A stretch of DNA of 64,000 bases. It comes from Coenobita brevimanus (taxonomy: Eukaryota; Arthropoda; Malacostraca; Decapoda; Coenobitidae). The position numbers and the translations under genes were made by a program. The first letter of the stretch is position 1; the number at the start of each line of letters is the position of its first letter. Location of the stretch: assembly GCA_032717465.1 (NCBI GenBank), contig CM064732.1, positions 27,942,330-28,006,329 of the forward strand. The letters are read 5' to 3'. Below, piece by piece: positions 11,790 to 23,189 of the stretch. The notes below the pieces were generated by a model, which searched no databases, was not told the origin of the DNA, and worked only from the letters and a program-made list of their open reading frames with translations.

Positions 11790-14404
11790 TCAATGGTTCA
11801 GCACTGCACCAATTGGCCTTCTCTCCTTTCACGGATCCACCTGGTGAGACAAGCCTACATCTTTTCTATCCTTAATGACCTAGAGCAGTTTGAAATAGCC
11901 TTCACCAATGTATCCCCAGTGCTGGATTTAGTGAAAAATCCAACATACTTGACCTCTCTCCTCACAACCAATCCTTGTACTCTGCTTACTCACTGTTAAT
12001 CTTTTCTCTCCGTTAGCTACCTCCAGGATCACAACCTTATTACCTTAACCTGTCCATCGCTCCAGTACGGCCTGCGGACCCTGTCCAGTGAAGAACGTCG
12101 TCTCTGGCATTATTGGAGCTGCAGACTGGGAGGCCATGCTCAGGCAGTTACTTCTTTGATTTTCCTGACAATGATTATTGATTTGATGTCCGTGAGACTT
12201 CTGAGTGTGCCTTGCGCATTACGGAGGTTATTCTCTCGGGTATGGAAGCATACATTCCTTTCATTAAACTCCTTTGACTGTCATACGTATAAGAAAGACT
12301 CCTTTTAATCTACGCTTGTTCTAATGTTGTCCGCAAAAAGGAGAGGGCCTCCACAAAAGGTACCTGAGCCAATCCTCACCCTGAATTGAGATCTTTGGCC
12401 GTTTCTGCCCGGAATCGTGCTCAGTCTGTTGCTTTCACTAACTCTCGCCACTGAAAAAGCTTCATCTGTACTAAATGTTTCAATCCTCCAACTCAATTCT
12501 TCTTTGCTCATCTAGGCACCTTGCCAAAAATCTTTCTAAATACTTTATCTCATCATCCTTCCTCCTCTTTTGTCTAGTAGTAGTAATAGTAGTTGATGTC
12601 AATTGTCAAACATTGATTGTCTAGTTCTAAGTCTCCATAATAGCAGATACTTCTTCACACAGACTTTCTTTCCATCCAATTCCACCTAGGACAATTCAAA
12701 AGTAGTCTCCAGTCAGTTAATAGTGACTCACTCATGGTTATCTATTACACGCAATAGTTCTTCTTAGCAAGTGTACTGAACATTGCTATACCTTCCCAAC
12801 ATAAATACCTGAGTCTACCTTACACAGAAAACGGCTTTCTCTCACCTACGTGGCGAGCGTGAGAGAACGGGAATACCTGTATATGAGCATGCAGGACTCA
12901 ATAAAACCCATTTATGAGCTTTGGTGGGTAATTTAATGGTGAAATTCGTTGTTTTCACATCAACATCTATCATTTTAGCCAATAAAACAAAGGTAAAAAA
13001 ATGGCCGGCAGGGGAGTGACCAATAGGGCTAAAAATAGCTGGCACGCGGCGGGTTAATAGAAAAACCTTAAAGCATCTTTCCTATCACAACCTTCTTTCT
13101 AATCGTCAGTATGGGTTCCATCAGGGACGCTCCACTGGTGATCTCACCTACCTTTAGAATCCTGGTCATCCTCCTTTTGGGAATTCAGCGAAAGCTTTGC
13201 CATTGCACTTGACATCTCAAAGGCTTTTGATCGAGTCTGGCATAAGTCTTTAATTTCCAAACTGCCCTCTTACAGTTTCTATCCTTCAATCTGTGCCTTC
13301 ATCTCTAGCTTCCTTTCTGGTCGTTCTATAGCCGCTGTTGTAGTCGGCCATTGTTCTTCTGGATCTATCAACAGTGATGTTCCTCAGGGCTCTGTCCTAT
13401 CACCCACTCTCTTACTTTTATTCATCAATGACCTTCAAAGCTTTACATCTAACCCTATCCACTCATACACTGATGACTCCACCCTTCATCTTTCCATTCG
13501 GTTCCTGCAACGTCCATCTCAGCAGTTACTTCAACAAACAAGGGATGAGGCTATGGCACACCTAATGTTTGACTTGGCTCGTCTCTCTGACTCGGGTAAA
13601 AATAATCTGGTTGATTTTAATGCATCAGAGACTCAGTTTTTACACCTACCAACCCGACGAAAACTTCCACAGGTGAACCCACTAATGTTTAATAATACTC
13701 AGCTTAATCCTGCATCATCCTTGAATATGCTTGGAGTTTCATTTACTCGGAACTTATCTTGAAAAGATCATATTACATCTCTTGTGAAATCTGCTTCTAA
13801 GAAATTAGGTGTACTTAGCCGTCTCTGTTCCTGCACAATAATTGTTGACTCTATACACGGGTTTTATCATCCCCTCTGTGGAGTACAACTTTCATGTGTG
13901 GGGAGGCTCCCCACATACAGCTCTTCTCAATAGGGTGGAGTCAAAGGCGTTTTGTCTCATTAACTCTTCCCCTCTTACTGCCTTCCTTCAACCTCTGTCT
14001 GTTTGCTGCACTGTTGCCTCTTTATCTCTTTTCTATTGCTACTTTCAATGGTCACTGCTCCTTTGAACACTCTGCTTGCATTCCTCCACCTCTACGACTG
14101 GCGCGTAGCACCCGTCTAGCAGCAAATTCTCATCCCTTTTCTGTCCAACTCTCTAATGCAAGAATTAATCGTTAAATTTATGCAACAGGTCAACTCTGGA
14201 ACTGTCTCCCCCTGTCTATATTTCCTGCTAGCTATGATCTCAAGTCTTTCAAACACAGTGTGTCCTGGCATCTTGAAATGATCGGATCTTGATTTTGGCT
14301 CTCTCTTGTTTTTTGTTTTTCTCTTGGAGCGAACGATTATTGCGGGCTCGTGGCCTTTGGTTCCTTCTTCCTAGCATAATAAATAAATAAAAATAAATAA
14401 ATAA
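11790..14404 (+). mobile_element. Jockey-like LINE, copy b
   Basis: Non-LTR retrotransposon with endonuclease remnants at about 11820-12150 and RT from about 13058. Reading the plus strand in pieces gives a 'YGFHQGRSTGDL' block, a 'SKAFDRVWHKSL' block (RT motif A, near 13230) and a 'GSVLSPTL' block near 13395. The catalytic motif appears as a Tyr-Thr-Asp-Asp reading near 13470. The 3' UTR ends 'cttcctagcataat' followed by an (AATA)n tail to 14404. Several frameshifts and stops break the frame. A segment corresponding to about 370 bp of copy c is missing between about 12710 and 13054 and is replaced by foreign sequence ending in a TTAA-type DNA element terminus. Confidence 0.85.
12711..13053. 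mobile_element. partial TTAA-type MITE inside LINE copy b
   Basis: The right end reads 'ctggcacgcggcggg' followed by TTAA (13054-13057), nearly the same as the right end of the 774-bp MITE at 56323-56329. LINE sequence resumes exactly at TTAATAG, which is also present in copy c. No left terminus with CCC was found, and LINE sequence is deleted on that side, so this is an end-deleted relative. The left boundary is approximate. Confidence 0.5.
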
Positions 14405-14669
14405 GCAGCGTAGTAAATGGTTTTCTGGTGTACAAGAAAATATTTGGCTTGTCACTCAGTGTAGTCACCCACAGGCAGAAGGAAAAGGAATGAATGAAGG
14501 AAAGACAGAAGAGGGAGTGTAAAGTCACTCGCAGGCAGAAGGACGAGGAAAGACTGATGGAAAGAAAGAGAGAAGATGATGGAAGGAAAGAAGGATGGAA
14601 GAGGGGACAGGGCAGACACCCGAGAGCAGCACTACATCGAGTAAGTGGATGGTTAGCTCCCCCACCTAC

Positions 14670-14672
<3 letters not shown>
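14405..14672. repeat. purine-rich stretch with 58-bp tandem duplication
   Basis: Two similar purine-rich segments, about 14462-14520 and 14521-14577, share the 'caggcagaagga' core. The rest is AG-rich. No gene seen. Confidence 0.55.

Positions 14673-14758
<86 letters not shown>
14673..14758. repeat. (TA)n microsatellite
   Basis: About 42 TA repeats without interruption. Confidence 0.98.
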
Positions 14759-14761
<3 letters not shown>

Positions 14762-15315
14762 TAATTGACAGAGCCAATATCACAAATTACATCTTCTAGC
14801 TGAAAGAGTTAAAAAGCATTTGTCGTTATCATCGTCATCCTCATCATTAACTTAGATTAATGCATCCCCTCCCCCCAAAAAAGGAAAACTTTGTACTGCA
14901 CCTTATTCTACCACTTCCTGAAACGAATTTGTACTGTTATTTTTTTTTCCCCAGTCACCTTCTGCCCATAGTAGTCAGCTGCTGGTAAATAAGAGCGACT
15001 ACATTTTTATCACCATCTTTCATCCTGTCCGCGCCATTACGAGGGGCTTCCTAAGCTGAACAAGATACTGAAAAGTTATATGGTACTGAAGTGGTTAAGA
15101 CCAAGAAAATAAAAACACACCGGATAGTTTCCTTCAGTGAGATGATGTCTTGTGTATTTAGTTATTGTTGCCACCAGACGATTATACACTACTCAGCCTA
15201 AGGGAAAAACCGTTTGGTGAAGGAGTTACCAACCGGGACCTTGGTACTCCTCCGTATGAGGACATCAATATTCCATCTGTATTGCAGGCAGAAGATAATA
15301 TGAAACTACACTCAG
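14759..15315. other. non-coding DNA
   Basis: AT-rich unique sequence with short homopolymers. A 67-codon frame at 15165-15368 runs into the foldback element and shows no recognisable domain; not called as a gene. Confidence 0.6.
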
Positions 15316-15517
15316 TTTTTTTTTATCGAGGCGAAGATGCACTTGACAGATTGGTGATTACTGGCTGAATGCAACATTACTTCATAATCTAGCATTATTA
15401 ACTGACAACAAATATCTGAGGGGGAAATTTGGGTTAGTAAATATCTTTGGACATGTTGCATTCAGCCAATCATCATCAACCTGTCAAGTGCATCTTCGCC
15501 TCAATAAAAAAAAAAAA
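15316..15517. mobile_element. foldback or MITE-like inverted repeat
   Basis: The arm at 15316-15377 (poly-T, then 'gaggcgaagatgcacttgac', ending 'gaatgcaacat') is the reverse complement, with few mismatches, of the arm at 15453-15517 (from 'atgttgcattcagcc' to poly-A). The spacer is about 75 bp. Flanking duplications are not clear, so it may be a MITE or a simple foldback. The arms are long enough for a stable hairpin. Confidence 0.75.
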
Positions 15518-15907
15518 AGGGAGTATAAGAGGAAACCCGTCGTAATAAAGAAATTAAAGACAACTTTCATTAATCTTTGAGTACCATGACACCATTAACA
15601 TTTTGCACTGACCATCAATAGTGTTTGTTTATTTTTAACTGGAAAATAGGGGTTATCGGTGGTGAATATGGCTATGGTGATAATGGTGATGATAATAATG
15701 ATGGGAATAACAATGATAATGAAAAGAACAGTGATGAAGACCATGATACTGATGATTGAAGTAATGATGATGATAACAGAGGATGATAGCGATACTGATG
15801 CCGATAATTATGACGAAATCGATGTAGTGAGTTGCCATCTTTATCTTTTCTTAAGTTGTATTTCCTGCAGGTTGACACCTTATGATTTGATGAATACCAG
15901 GCATAGA

Positions 15908-15909
<2 letters not shown>
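15518..15909. other. non-coding DNA with ATG/GAT-rich stretch
   Basis: Contains a degenerate (GAT/ATG)n tract at about 15665-15800. The Met- and His-rich frames here are translations of the tract. Confidence 0.7.
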
Positions 15910-15956
<47 letters not shown>

Positions 15957-16930
15957 TCGTCCTTTTCCTTTCCCTTCATAAGTTTCGCTCTTCTTTCTTC
16001 TTTTCTACTCTTTTTGTTTCGTTTCTCCTTCTTGTATCGAACTTTTGTATCCTTCCCTCTATCCTTTACTTTCCCTTCTCCTCCTTCTTTTTTTCCTATA
16101 TTGATTTTAATTTCGTTCCCCTCTTCTCCCTCAATCATTTTCTTCACTTATCGCCTCAAATTTCCCGCCTTTGATATTTATCTTCGACTAATTTCCCTCC
16201 GCCCCTTCTTTTCTCCCAGTTCCATACGTTTTCACTCTGTTCCCTTTTTATTCATATTTGTCTATTTATTTTTCCATTTTTCTCCTTCATTTACTTTTCC
16301 ATTCTTTTGTAGGTCTTCTCTTCCTTATTTCGCCTGGACTTCTTCATTTACTTTTCCTTTGTTTTGTAGGTCTTCTCTCTCTTCTTTTCTTCTCTTCCAT
16401 CCTTTCCACATCATCCCTTCCTCATACATTATTTATCTTTCAGTTTTCTTCCTTTTTCCATTTTTTGCTTCTTTTCTTCTTCCGCTTTCATCTTGCATCA
16501 CATAATTCGAACGTTACTCAACCGTACTATTTATCTTCTACTTTTCTTTACATCTTCCTCTTCTTCTTCCTGCTTCCTTGAGTGACCCTTCTGGTTCTCC
16601 TCCACCTTATCATCATCATCATCGCCATCATTATCACCATTTTATTATTTCTCTTAGAATTTCTCTTCCTTTTTCTACTATACTTTACTTCTTTCACTTC
16701 CTCCTTCTCCTCATCCTCCTCCCCCCCTTTTTTTTCCCAATCCCGTCCACCATCTCCTCCTCTTCCTCCAAATACTCCCAACCATTTAATTTCCGCTCTT
16801 AGTTTTTAAAGAGACAACTTGCTACTGACGACCCAGACTCTCTCTGGCCTTTCACTCCCTCCCCTCTTCTCCTTCTTTCTCGTCCCTCCTTCCCTCTCTC
16901 TCCCTTCTTCCCTTCATCCCTTACTGCTGA
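15910..16930. repeat. polypyrimidine domain, starting with (CT)n
   Basis: Starts with about 22 CT repeats (15910-15953) and continues for about 1 kb as sequence that is overwhelmingly C and T on the plus strand (TTC, TCC and CTT mixtures). It gives long Phe-, Ser- and Leu-rich frames on the plus strand and Glu-, Lys- and Arg-rich frames on the minus strand that are not genes. Confidence 0.9.
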
Positions 16931-16984
16931 AAGAAAAGTAAAATAAAATATAAAAGAAACTGAGAAGAAGGGTGGGAAGAGGAA

Positions 16985-17245
16985 GAGATGAATGTTTATT
17001 ATAATGATGATGGTGGTGATGATAAGAATGATGATCATTATCATCATCATGATCACGATCTTGGTGATGATGATAATCATGGCAATAACAGTAGTGACTA
17101 TTATCATCGCTCTGATTGTGACAGTGATAATGATGTGATCTTGGGCTTGGCTTTCATAACGCTGCTGCTACTGCTGCTGCTGCTGATGATGATGATGATG
17201 ATAATGGTGATGTTGACGAAGATAATGATGATGAGGAGGAGAAGG
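16985..17245. repeat. degenerate (GAT)n / (CTG)n tract
   Basis: ATG/GAT-type trinucleotides with a short CTG run near 17160-17185. It lies exactly between the polypyrimidine domain on the left and the polypurine domain on the right. Confidence 0.85.
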
Positions 17246-18150
17246 GAGAGGACGAGGAGGAAAAGGAGGAGGAGGAGGAAAAGGAGTAGGAGGAGGAAAA
17301 GGAGGAAGAGGAGGGAAAGGAGGAAGAAGAGGATGAGGATGAGGAGGTGGAGAAGGAAGAAGGGAGAGGAGAAGAGAACGTGAGAGAAAATGTTGAGGAA
17401 ATGTAGAAGAAAGTGAGAGAAGAAGAGCAGGAAGAGAATCGAAAAGGAAGGGTCATGAGGAGGGAACGTAGAACGAAATGGAATTGCGTAGGAAGAGAAA
17501 GAGGAGGAAGAGTAGCAAAGCGGAGAAAAGTAAGGAAAAATGGGCGGACGGGAGAAAATGGAAATGAGAAGAAGAGGAGGGGGAGAAAGAGAGTGAGAGA
17601 AGGTAGAAAAACTGGGGAAAAATGAGAGAATATGAGGAGGATGGGAGGGAGGAGGATAAAAACAGGATAGAGAAGCGTTATGAAAGAACTGAGAGGAGGG
17701 GAGGAAAAGGCAAAGAAAGGTAAACGAGTGGAAGAAGAAATAGGTAAAATGAGGAAAGAAGAGAGAGATGAGAGGAAATGGAGAGGCTGAACGAAGAGAA
17801 GATAGGCGAGAAAAGTTATAGCACAAAGTGATGAAAAGAAGAAAATGAAAGGAGGAGCGACGATAAGGAACGAAAGAGAAAAGAGCATGAGAAATAAAGT
17901 TCGTGAAAATGACAGTAGGAAGAATGGAGGAAAGAACAAAAGACTGTCATAGGAAGAATGGAGGAAAGAACAAAAGACTAAGACGGGAAAAAAGTGCAGA
18001 AAAAAATATAGAACGAGTAGAAAGAAGAAGCAAGATTGAAAAAAAAGCAAGGAAAAATATTAGTGAAGGAAAATTGGTCTTCAGAAGTGAGAACAACGCG
18101 AAAAAGAGCAAGAGATAAAAAAAAAAAAGGAAAAGAAGCTAGAAAAAGAA
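17246..18150. repeat. polypurine domain
   Basis: About 900 bp overwhelmingly A and G on the plus strand (GGA, GAA and AAG mixtures). The 298-codon minus-strand frame at 17154-18050 is Ser-, Phe- and Leu-rich low complexity and a by-product of the composition. The domain holds a near-exact 37-bp duplication around 17920-17980 (the 'gaagaatggaggaaagaac' unit). Confidence 0.9.
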
Positions 18151-18654
18151 AATAGGGTCCAGCATAAAAATTGAGCACTCCCCTATACCGAACAACAATG
18201 GCTCACTCTTTTAACTTTTGTCGTCTACATTTTTACATAATATTAGGGACCGACAAAGTGAGAGTGGGGAGAGACCGAGGGTCGTGGGTCCCATTCACGC
18301 CCATTAATATTCAGCTGAAAATCAGAACACGAGCTGAATATGCCTTTGAATTAGTATTTTTTTTTAAATATAGGCTAATTAGGAAACATGGCTACTGAAA
18401 CTGTATTAGAAAACGGGACGATGAGGGTGACCAAGAATCTTTACTAGGTGTAAGGACCAGAGGTTAGGGTACCATACTCCACAGCATTTAAGGTTTGGTG
18501 AGTGACTTGCGTCCCTGTGAAAGGGGGAGAGTGGAATCCATGAAGGGGACAACTTAAGCTTGTAATCTAAAGAGTTGGCACCCACATGAATCTGGGGTTA
18601 ATATAGTTATTTCACACTAACTTGGCCTAACTTTGTGTCCTTTTGCACCTTGTT
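18151..18654. other. non-coding DNA
   Basis: Unique sequence with no recognised gene or element. Confidence 0.6.
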
Positions 18655-18657
18655 TCC

Positions 18658-18712
18658 CACAGCTCAGTGGTAGAGTACAAAAAACAACTGATCTACATCA
18701 AGTCCATAGCAC
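18658..18712 (+). repeat. tRNA-like relic (SINE head or tRNA pseudogene)
   Basis: An almost perfect box A, 'agctcagtggtagagt' (18661-18676), is followed about 20 bp later by 'catcaagtccatag', a weakened box B. The acceptor and anticodon arms do not pair, so this is not a working tRNA. It is either a pseudogene or the head of an old SINE. Confidence 0.45.
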
Positions 18713-19503
18713 TTCTTCGTGACTAGTATCATACTAAAATATTTATCTGCAGCTAAGCTCAGCACTGAAGACTGGGAAATGTCAATTTTAGGTTAAGTAA
18801 GAACAAAAGAAGTACCGTACAGTATCACTACTGCAATGACATCTTTCTTATTCAGTTCTTGCGTCTTTTAAACAATATTACTCCGCACAGACGAGACTGT
18901 TGGAGCTGGAGGGGCTAGGTACAGCTTTCATTTCTCCTTTGATTATGAAATAACTTTCCTAAGATGAAGAAGATTGTTTGGAAGTACGAATAATTTAACC
19001 TTAAAAGGCGTCATCTGACTCAAAGGATTAAGGAAAGGATGACAGGTTCAGTTATGGTCAATAGTTCCTTTACACGTTTGAGGTTCACACCTAAAGGAGT
19101 GAAATTCCAGTCCACTGATTTCTGGTACCATAACTGTTACAGTAGGATCCCCCAAGCCCCCTGATTTTCGGGGTATTCTTTAGCTTGAGTAAAAGTGGCA
19201 GTAGGCAGTTTATAATGGGAAAATGTAATCCACACATTAAAGGAGGCATTTCACGCTGTTATAACCAATTTAGCACGATAGGTTTTGCTCAGACTGATAA
19301 TTATGGCCTTGAGTTACCAAGAATGTAAACATAGGACGTCAGCGTAATGAAGGCTTAAGTCTGACGGCAACCATGGACAAGTATTTAGGGATCTGAAAGG
19401 TTTTAACTCCTTCAACACGAGTTTGCCATTTTTGAATATGTTCTTGCTGTCTTCACACTACTAAATTCAGATTAGGTGTGTATCTAACAAATTAATGGAT
19501 AAA
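18713..19503. other. non-coding DNA
   Basis: AT-rich unique sequence with no recognised gene or element. Confidence 0.6.
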
Positions 19504-19507
19504 TTAA

Positions 19508-19673
19508 ACCATTAGCTCCCAGAGTTCCCGGATTTTGCTGGAAGGGCGCTAGGCGTACCGCCTCCGCCTATCGGCTCATAGTCGCAAAGCTCATAGGCCC
19601 GGGGTTCCTTTCTTCATTAAATTTTGGAAATATCCAGTTACATCCTATATTGAGGAAGCTGGGCGCTAATGGG
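19508..19673 (+). mobile_element. small TTAA-type MITE, copy 1 (166 bp)
   Basis: Flanked by TTAA on both sides (19504-19507 and 19674-19677). The termini 'accattagctccca' and 'tgggcgctaatggg' are inverted repeats of each other. The interior 'cctatcggctcatagtcgc' core is shared with copies at 38705-38885 and 51514-51701. A TTAA target and CCC...GGG ends are the signature of piggyBac-superfamily elements. It has no coding capacity. Confidence 0.8.
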
Positions 19674-19677
19674 TTAA

Positions 19678-20144
19678 TGTCATATCTATCCTTTCCAGTT
19701 CAGCAAGACATTTTTAAAGTGAATAATAACACTTGGAGATTATAAGAATAAGAGATTATAGGAATTAGATGAAAAATATTTCATCAGATTCAAGAGTTTT
19801 AAAAAATAGTTAATGTATGAATGGCCTCCTTCACGAGGTAATAAAATGATCGTGCTTCCTGCCTCCGTGTGTTACTCTTCCTGTTCTGAAACCTACGTAG
19901 AAATTTGGGTGATGATCATGATGAAGACTGTACGTCTAAGCCTTTCATTCCATTTCTTGAGGCCGCGTACTCCATCAGTATGCTTGCCGGTGGCTCCAAG
20001 CCATTGACATATGACTGGGATCGTCAGTACAGAGACATAAAAGGTCCATCTCTTTCAGCGACTGGTGAGATAGTGTTAGAAGGGTTGTTTTAACGAGAGA
20101 ACGTTAGGGCTTGTGTAAGAGCAGTGAAAACTGTTGCAACGAAA
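19678..20144. other. non-coding DNA
   Basis: No gene or element recognised. Confidence 0.55.
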
Positions 20145-20240
20145 TTCGATCCTTATGCTTCTTGCCTCAACCAGCATCGATCCAGCGACCTTACATTCGG
20201 ACGCCCACTCCTCCACCTCGGACGCCCACTTCTCCACCAA
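20145..20240 (-). repeat. tRNA-derived SINE-like relic
   Basis: On the minus strand 'tggaggagtggg' (20204-20215) matches box A and 'ggatcgatgct' (20173-20183) matches box B, with tRNA-like spacing. The box A side is duplicated: an 18-bp 'acgcccacttctccacca' type unit occurs twice. It resembles a Ser- or Leu-type tRNA head. The tail is not delimited. Confidence 0.45.
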
Positions 20241-20828
20241 TTGCTTTGAAGGACAAAATTAATGGATGCATGACAAGAAGTGAAAGCAAGAACAATGTGG
20301 TGAAAGTATGCACAGACAATCAGACGGCACAGAGGAACGGGGTGACGCATGGAGAAAGAAAAGGATAAACTGAGAGAGAAGAGGGCGCACGAAGGCTTTG
20401 TGGGGACGTACGGACGGTCGCCAGGATGGGTGAAAATAATACGGCCACACAAATTAAGGCGACCTGACCGTTTTGACACAAATCAGAAAACCTTGAGCGA
20501 ATTCCTGGAAAAGAAAGATGATCTATTTTCCGTACAAAAGGATTTACCTCATCAATCAGTATGAAAATAGGTTAGGTGATTTTGATGATGATGTTAATGA
20601 TGATGATGATGATAATGAGAGCAAAATCTTTCCTTAATTATCTAATTAAACACACTATATGACAAATTAGAAGTAACAAAAAATTCTAACAAGACAAGGA
20701 AGAGCGCTGATGACAGCGTTCACCCCTAAATTACTCCTAGGAAAATACTATTTATTTACTGGTTAAGCGCTTACATAGCACCGGCCAAGCTCATAGACCG
20801 TCCCAGAAGAGCAAACTGCCCAGTGCAG
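20241..20828. other. non-coding DNA
   Basis: Contains a short (GAT)n run near 20580-20615. No gene recognised. Confidence 0.55.
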
Positions 20829-21190
20829 TGCCCTGACCCTCTGTATCATATTTATGGCTATTCCGGGACGGCGCAGATAGGCGACTGACTCGATACTCGA
20901 ACACATCAAACTCACCTCTAACACGGCTCAGACGTACAGTCTAATGCACTTCCCTGGTCCATTGTGTTATGTTTACTGCTATTCCGACACGAAGATAGGC
21001 ACACGGTCGACTAGATGCAAACCATTCACAAACCAGACTCATCCCAGACACACCCCAGAGTAACATCGTAAAGCTCTGTCCTGCCAAATTTATGTTATAT
21101 CTACTATTATCCAGACAAGTTGTAGGTAAGCGGTCGACTAGATACACACCACACTTAAAACTCATCCCAGAGAAGCCCAAGAAGTACACA
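20829..21190. repeat. degenerate ~122-bp tandem repeat, 3 units
   Basis: The anchor 'gctattcc' (or 'ctattatcc') recurs at about 20857, 20978 and 21101, each followed by 'gataggc' or 'ggtaagc', 'gtcgact', then a CA-rich stretch with 'ctcatccca'. The period is 121-124 bp and identity is modest. No open frame runs through. Confidence 0.6.
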
Positions 21191-21698
21191 TGACAAACAA
21201 ATACCCCTCCACCCTTTAGCACCCTCTTCATGTGTCCTAGAAACCAATTTTTTTTTTCTCTCTCTCTCAAACCTTCTCTCAAACTCTCAAAGTTTCGTTT
21301 CCAAGATAAAGAATTTCCTTTTAGGGATGACGCTAAAAATGGAAGAGGGGACTGGCATTAAAGGAGGCTGGTGTAGGAGTCTTAGGCTGCTGTATATAAT
21401 GTCGGTTGAGGATTAAAAAAAAAATGATATGGGTGTGAGTAGCCAGTACGAACTGCTGGGATGTGGATGCGTAGGGTTGGGGAAATAATAGTTGGAGTGA
21501 AACTAAAAGAGAGAGAGAGAGGGGGGGGGGTTGTGGGTTGTACTTGGATCTGTGGGGGACGTGGAGCTGACTTGGACTACGAGATGGCGGAACAGGCTGA
21601 AGGAAGGGGAAGAAAATGAAAAAAGAAAGGCTGAGAGGGAGACAGACAATGGGGAGGGAGAAAGAGTATGAGGGTGCTACAATGAAGTGAGAGAAAGG

Positions 21699-21701
<3 letters not shown>
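21191..21701. other. non-coding DNA, purine-rich
   Basis: G-rich and purine-rich on the plus strand from about 21500 to 21690. No gene recognised; the 182-codon minus-strand frame is low complexity. Confidence 0.6.
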
Positions 21702-21751
<50 letters not shown>

Positions 21752-21757
21752 TATGTG

Positions 21758-21793
<36 letters not shown>

Positions 21794-21855
21794 GATATAG
21801 ACATATAGAGAGATAGATTGATAGATAAATATAGATAGATAGATACATAGATATA
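21702..21855. repeat. (GT)n followed by (GATA)n
   Basis: About 24 GT repeats (to about 21750) then a GATA-type array with interruptions. Confidence 0.95.
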
Positions 21856-22339
21856 GTTTTGTTATACACTACTAAATACATATACGGTTACATTAACACA
21901 CTACTAGATACATGTATATTGTTTTTATTCTAGTTTGCATGTTTAAGAAATTATTACAGAGTAGTTACCGTCTAAACGTATGGTTACAGTCCGCCAGAAA
22001 ATACTGAAATATTAAAAAGGTAAAGAACCTTTCACCAACTGTTTGTCTAAGTCACACAAGGCGTCCGTTCTCAAACATACCATTTGAATTTGCTGATCAG
22101 AATAACATAACAGAAATTTAGAGTCAATGGCGTCAGATGATGACTATGGATTGACAGCACATTTTGTATGGCAATATACCCACAACTCAGTGGCGTATCC
22201 AGGATTTTTGCCAGGGAGGGCAAACACTTGGAATATTTCCCCAAAATATGTCACCACACTGGCGTGAGTGTCCCGAATCACATACACTTTCCCACTTTCG
22301 TGATACTATTTTTTTTTTCTATTTACCTTTGCGGTTTTG
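21856..22339. other. non-coding DNA with one hAT-like terminus
   Basis: At 22198 the sequence 'cagtggcgtatccagga' looks like the start of a hAT-like or related DNA transposon, similar to the end at 53086. I could not find its partner end downstream, so no element is called. Confidence 0.4.
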
Positions 22340-22407
<68 letters not shown>

Positions 22408-22408
22408 C
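22340..22408. repeat. (CT)n microsatellite
   Basis: About 30 CT repeats with one interruption. Confidence 0.97.
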
Positions 22409-23189
22409 GCTTTGCACATATGTGTAAATTAAAATTCGCTGCCGCGCCCACTCCCAGTCTGGTATTCTGTTTTGTACTGCTGCTGTGGCGGTAGCTAATG
22501 GAAATTCTGTTTTCCACTACTTATTCTTTTAGTTTGATTCTCATTGGCTCAGGCATCGGGGGTGGTGCATATGTCAAGACTGACCTAAGTAAATACATCT
22601 ACTGGGATTAACCTTTATTAATCCTTGACTCATGTGGCCACTCGACCTGGCCCGCTCAGCAGGGAATGATTTTCATATCACTTGAACTGTACTGTACTAT
22701 ATAGAAAGAATTTTTCCATTAAGGAAAAAAAAAAGAAAAACGGCGTAAAGCTATTCATCCTGAAATTTTTCACCTAGAAAAGTGCGGGGAACGAAAGATA
22801 CTCTGTCCCCCAGGCTCCAAAAAGTGCTGGGGACACGTCACCCTGTCCCCCACCCAAACGAGGCCCATGGCACACATTTATATCCGTTTACCTTCTAAAA
22901 TGTAGTCTGTGATCGAAATGGATTCATGCAGTCTTCAAAAATTCTGCTTGTTTCAGTTGTTTGTAACAATAATTGTGCAGTGTTTGCTTGCAATTGGCTA
23001 CAGGGTGAGAGGATATGGCTGCATGGTGAGAGGATGTAGCTGAGGGGAGAGGAAGGCCATTTTTACACCTCATCAGGATTCAGGTGCAAAACAACATTAG
23101 AGCTCTAATATTAACCATATAATCTAAGGTGATAGGGGAAATTATTAAGCTATAACTGGTCATTTTTTTCTCAAGGGTTTTATAATATT
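22409..23189. other. non-coding DNA
   Basis: No gene recognised. Could include the interior of the transposon whose end is at 22198. Confidence 0.5.

Noticed and set aside
17154..18050. 298-codon minus-strand open frame
   Set aside because: It consists of Ser, Phe and Leu runs dictated by the polypurine tract; no domain, and overlapping frames on both strands are equally open.
22198..22240. hAT-like terminus CAGTGGCGTATCCAGG
   Set aside because: No matching inverted end or 8-bp duplication found in the next kilobases, so no element is delimited.
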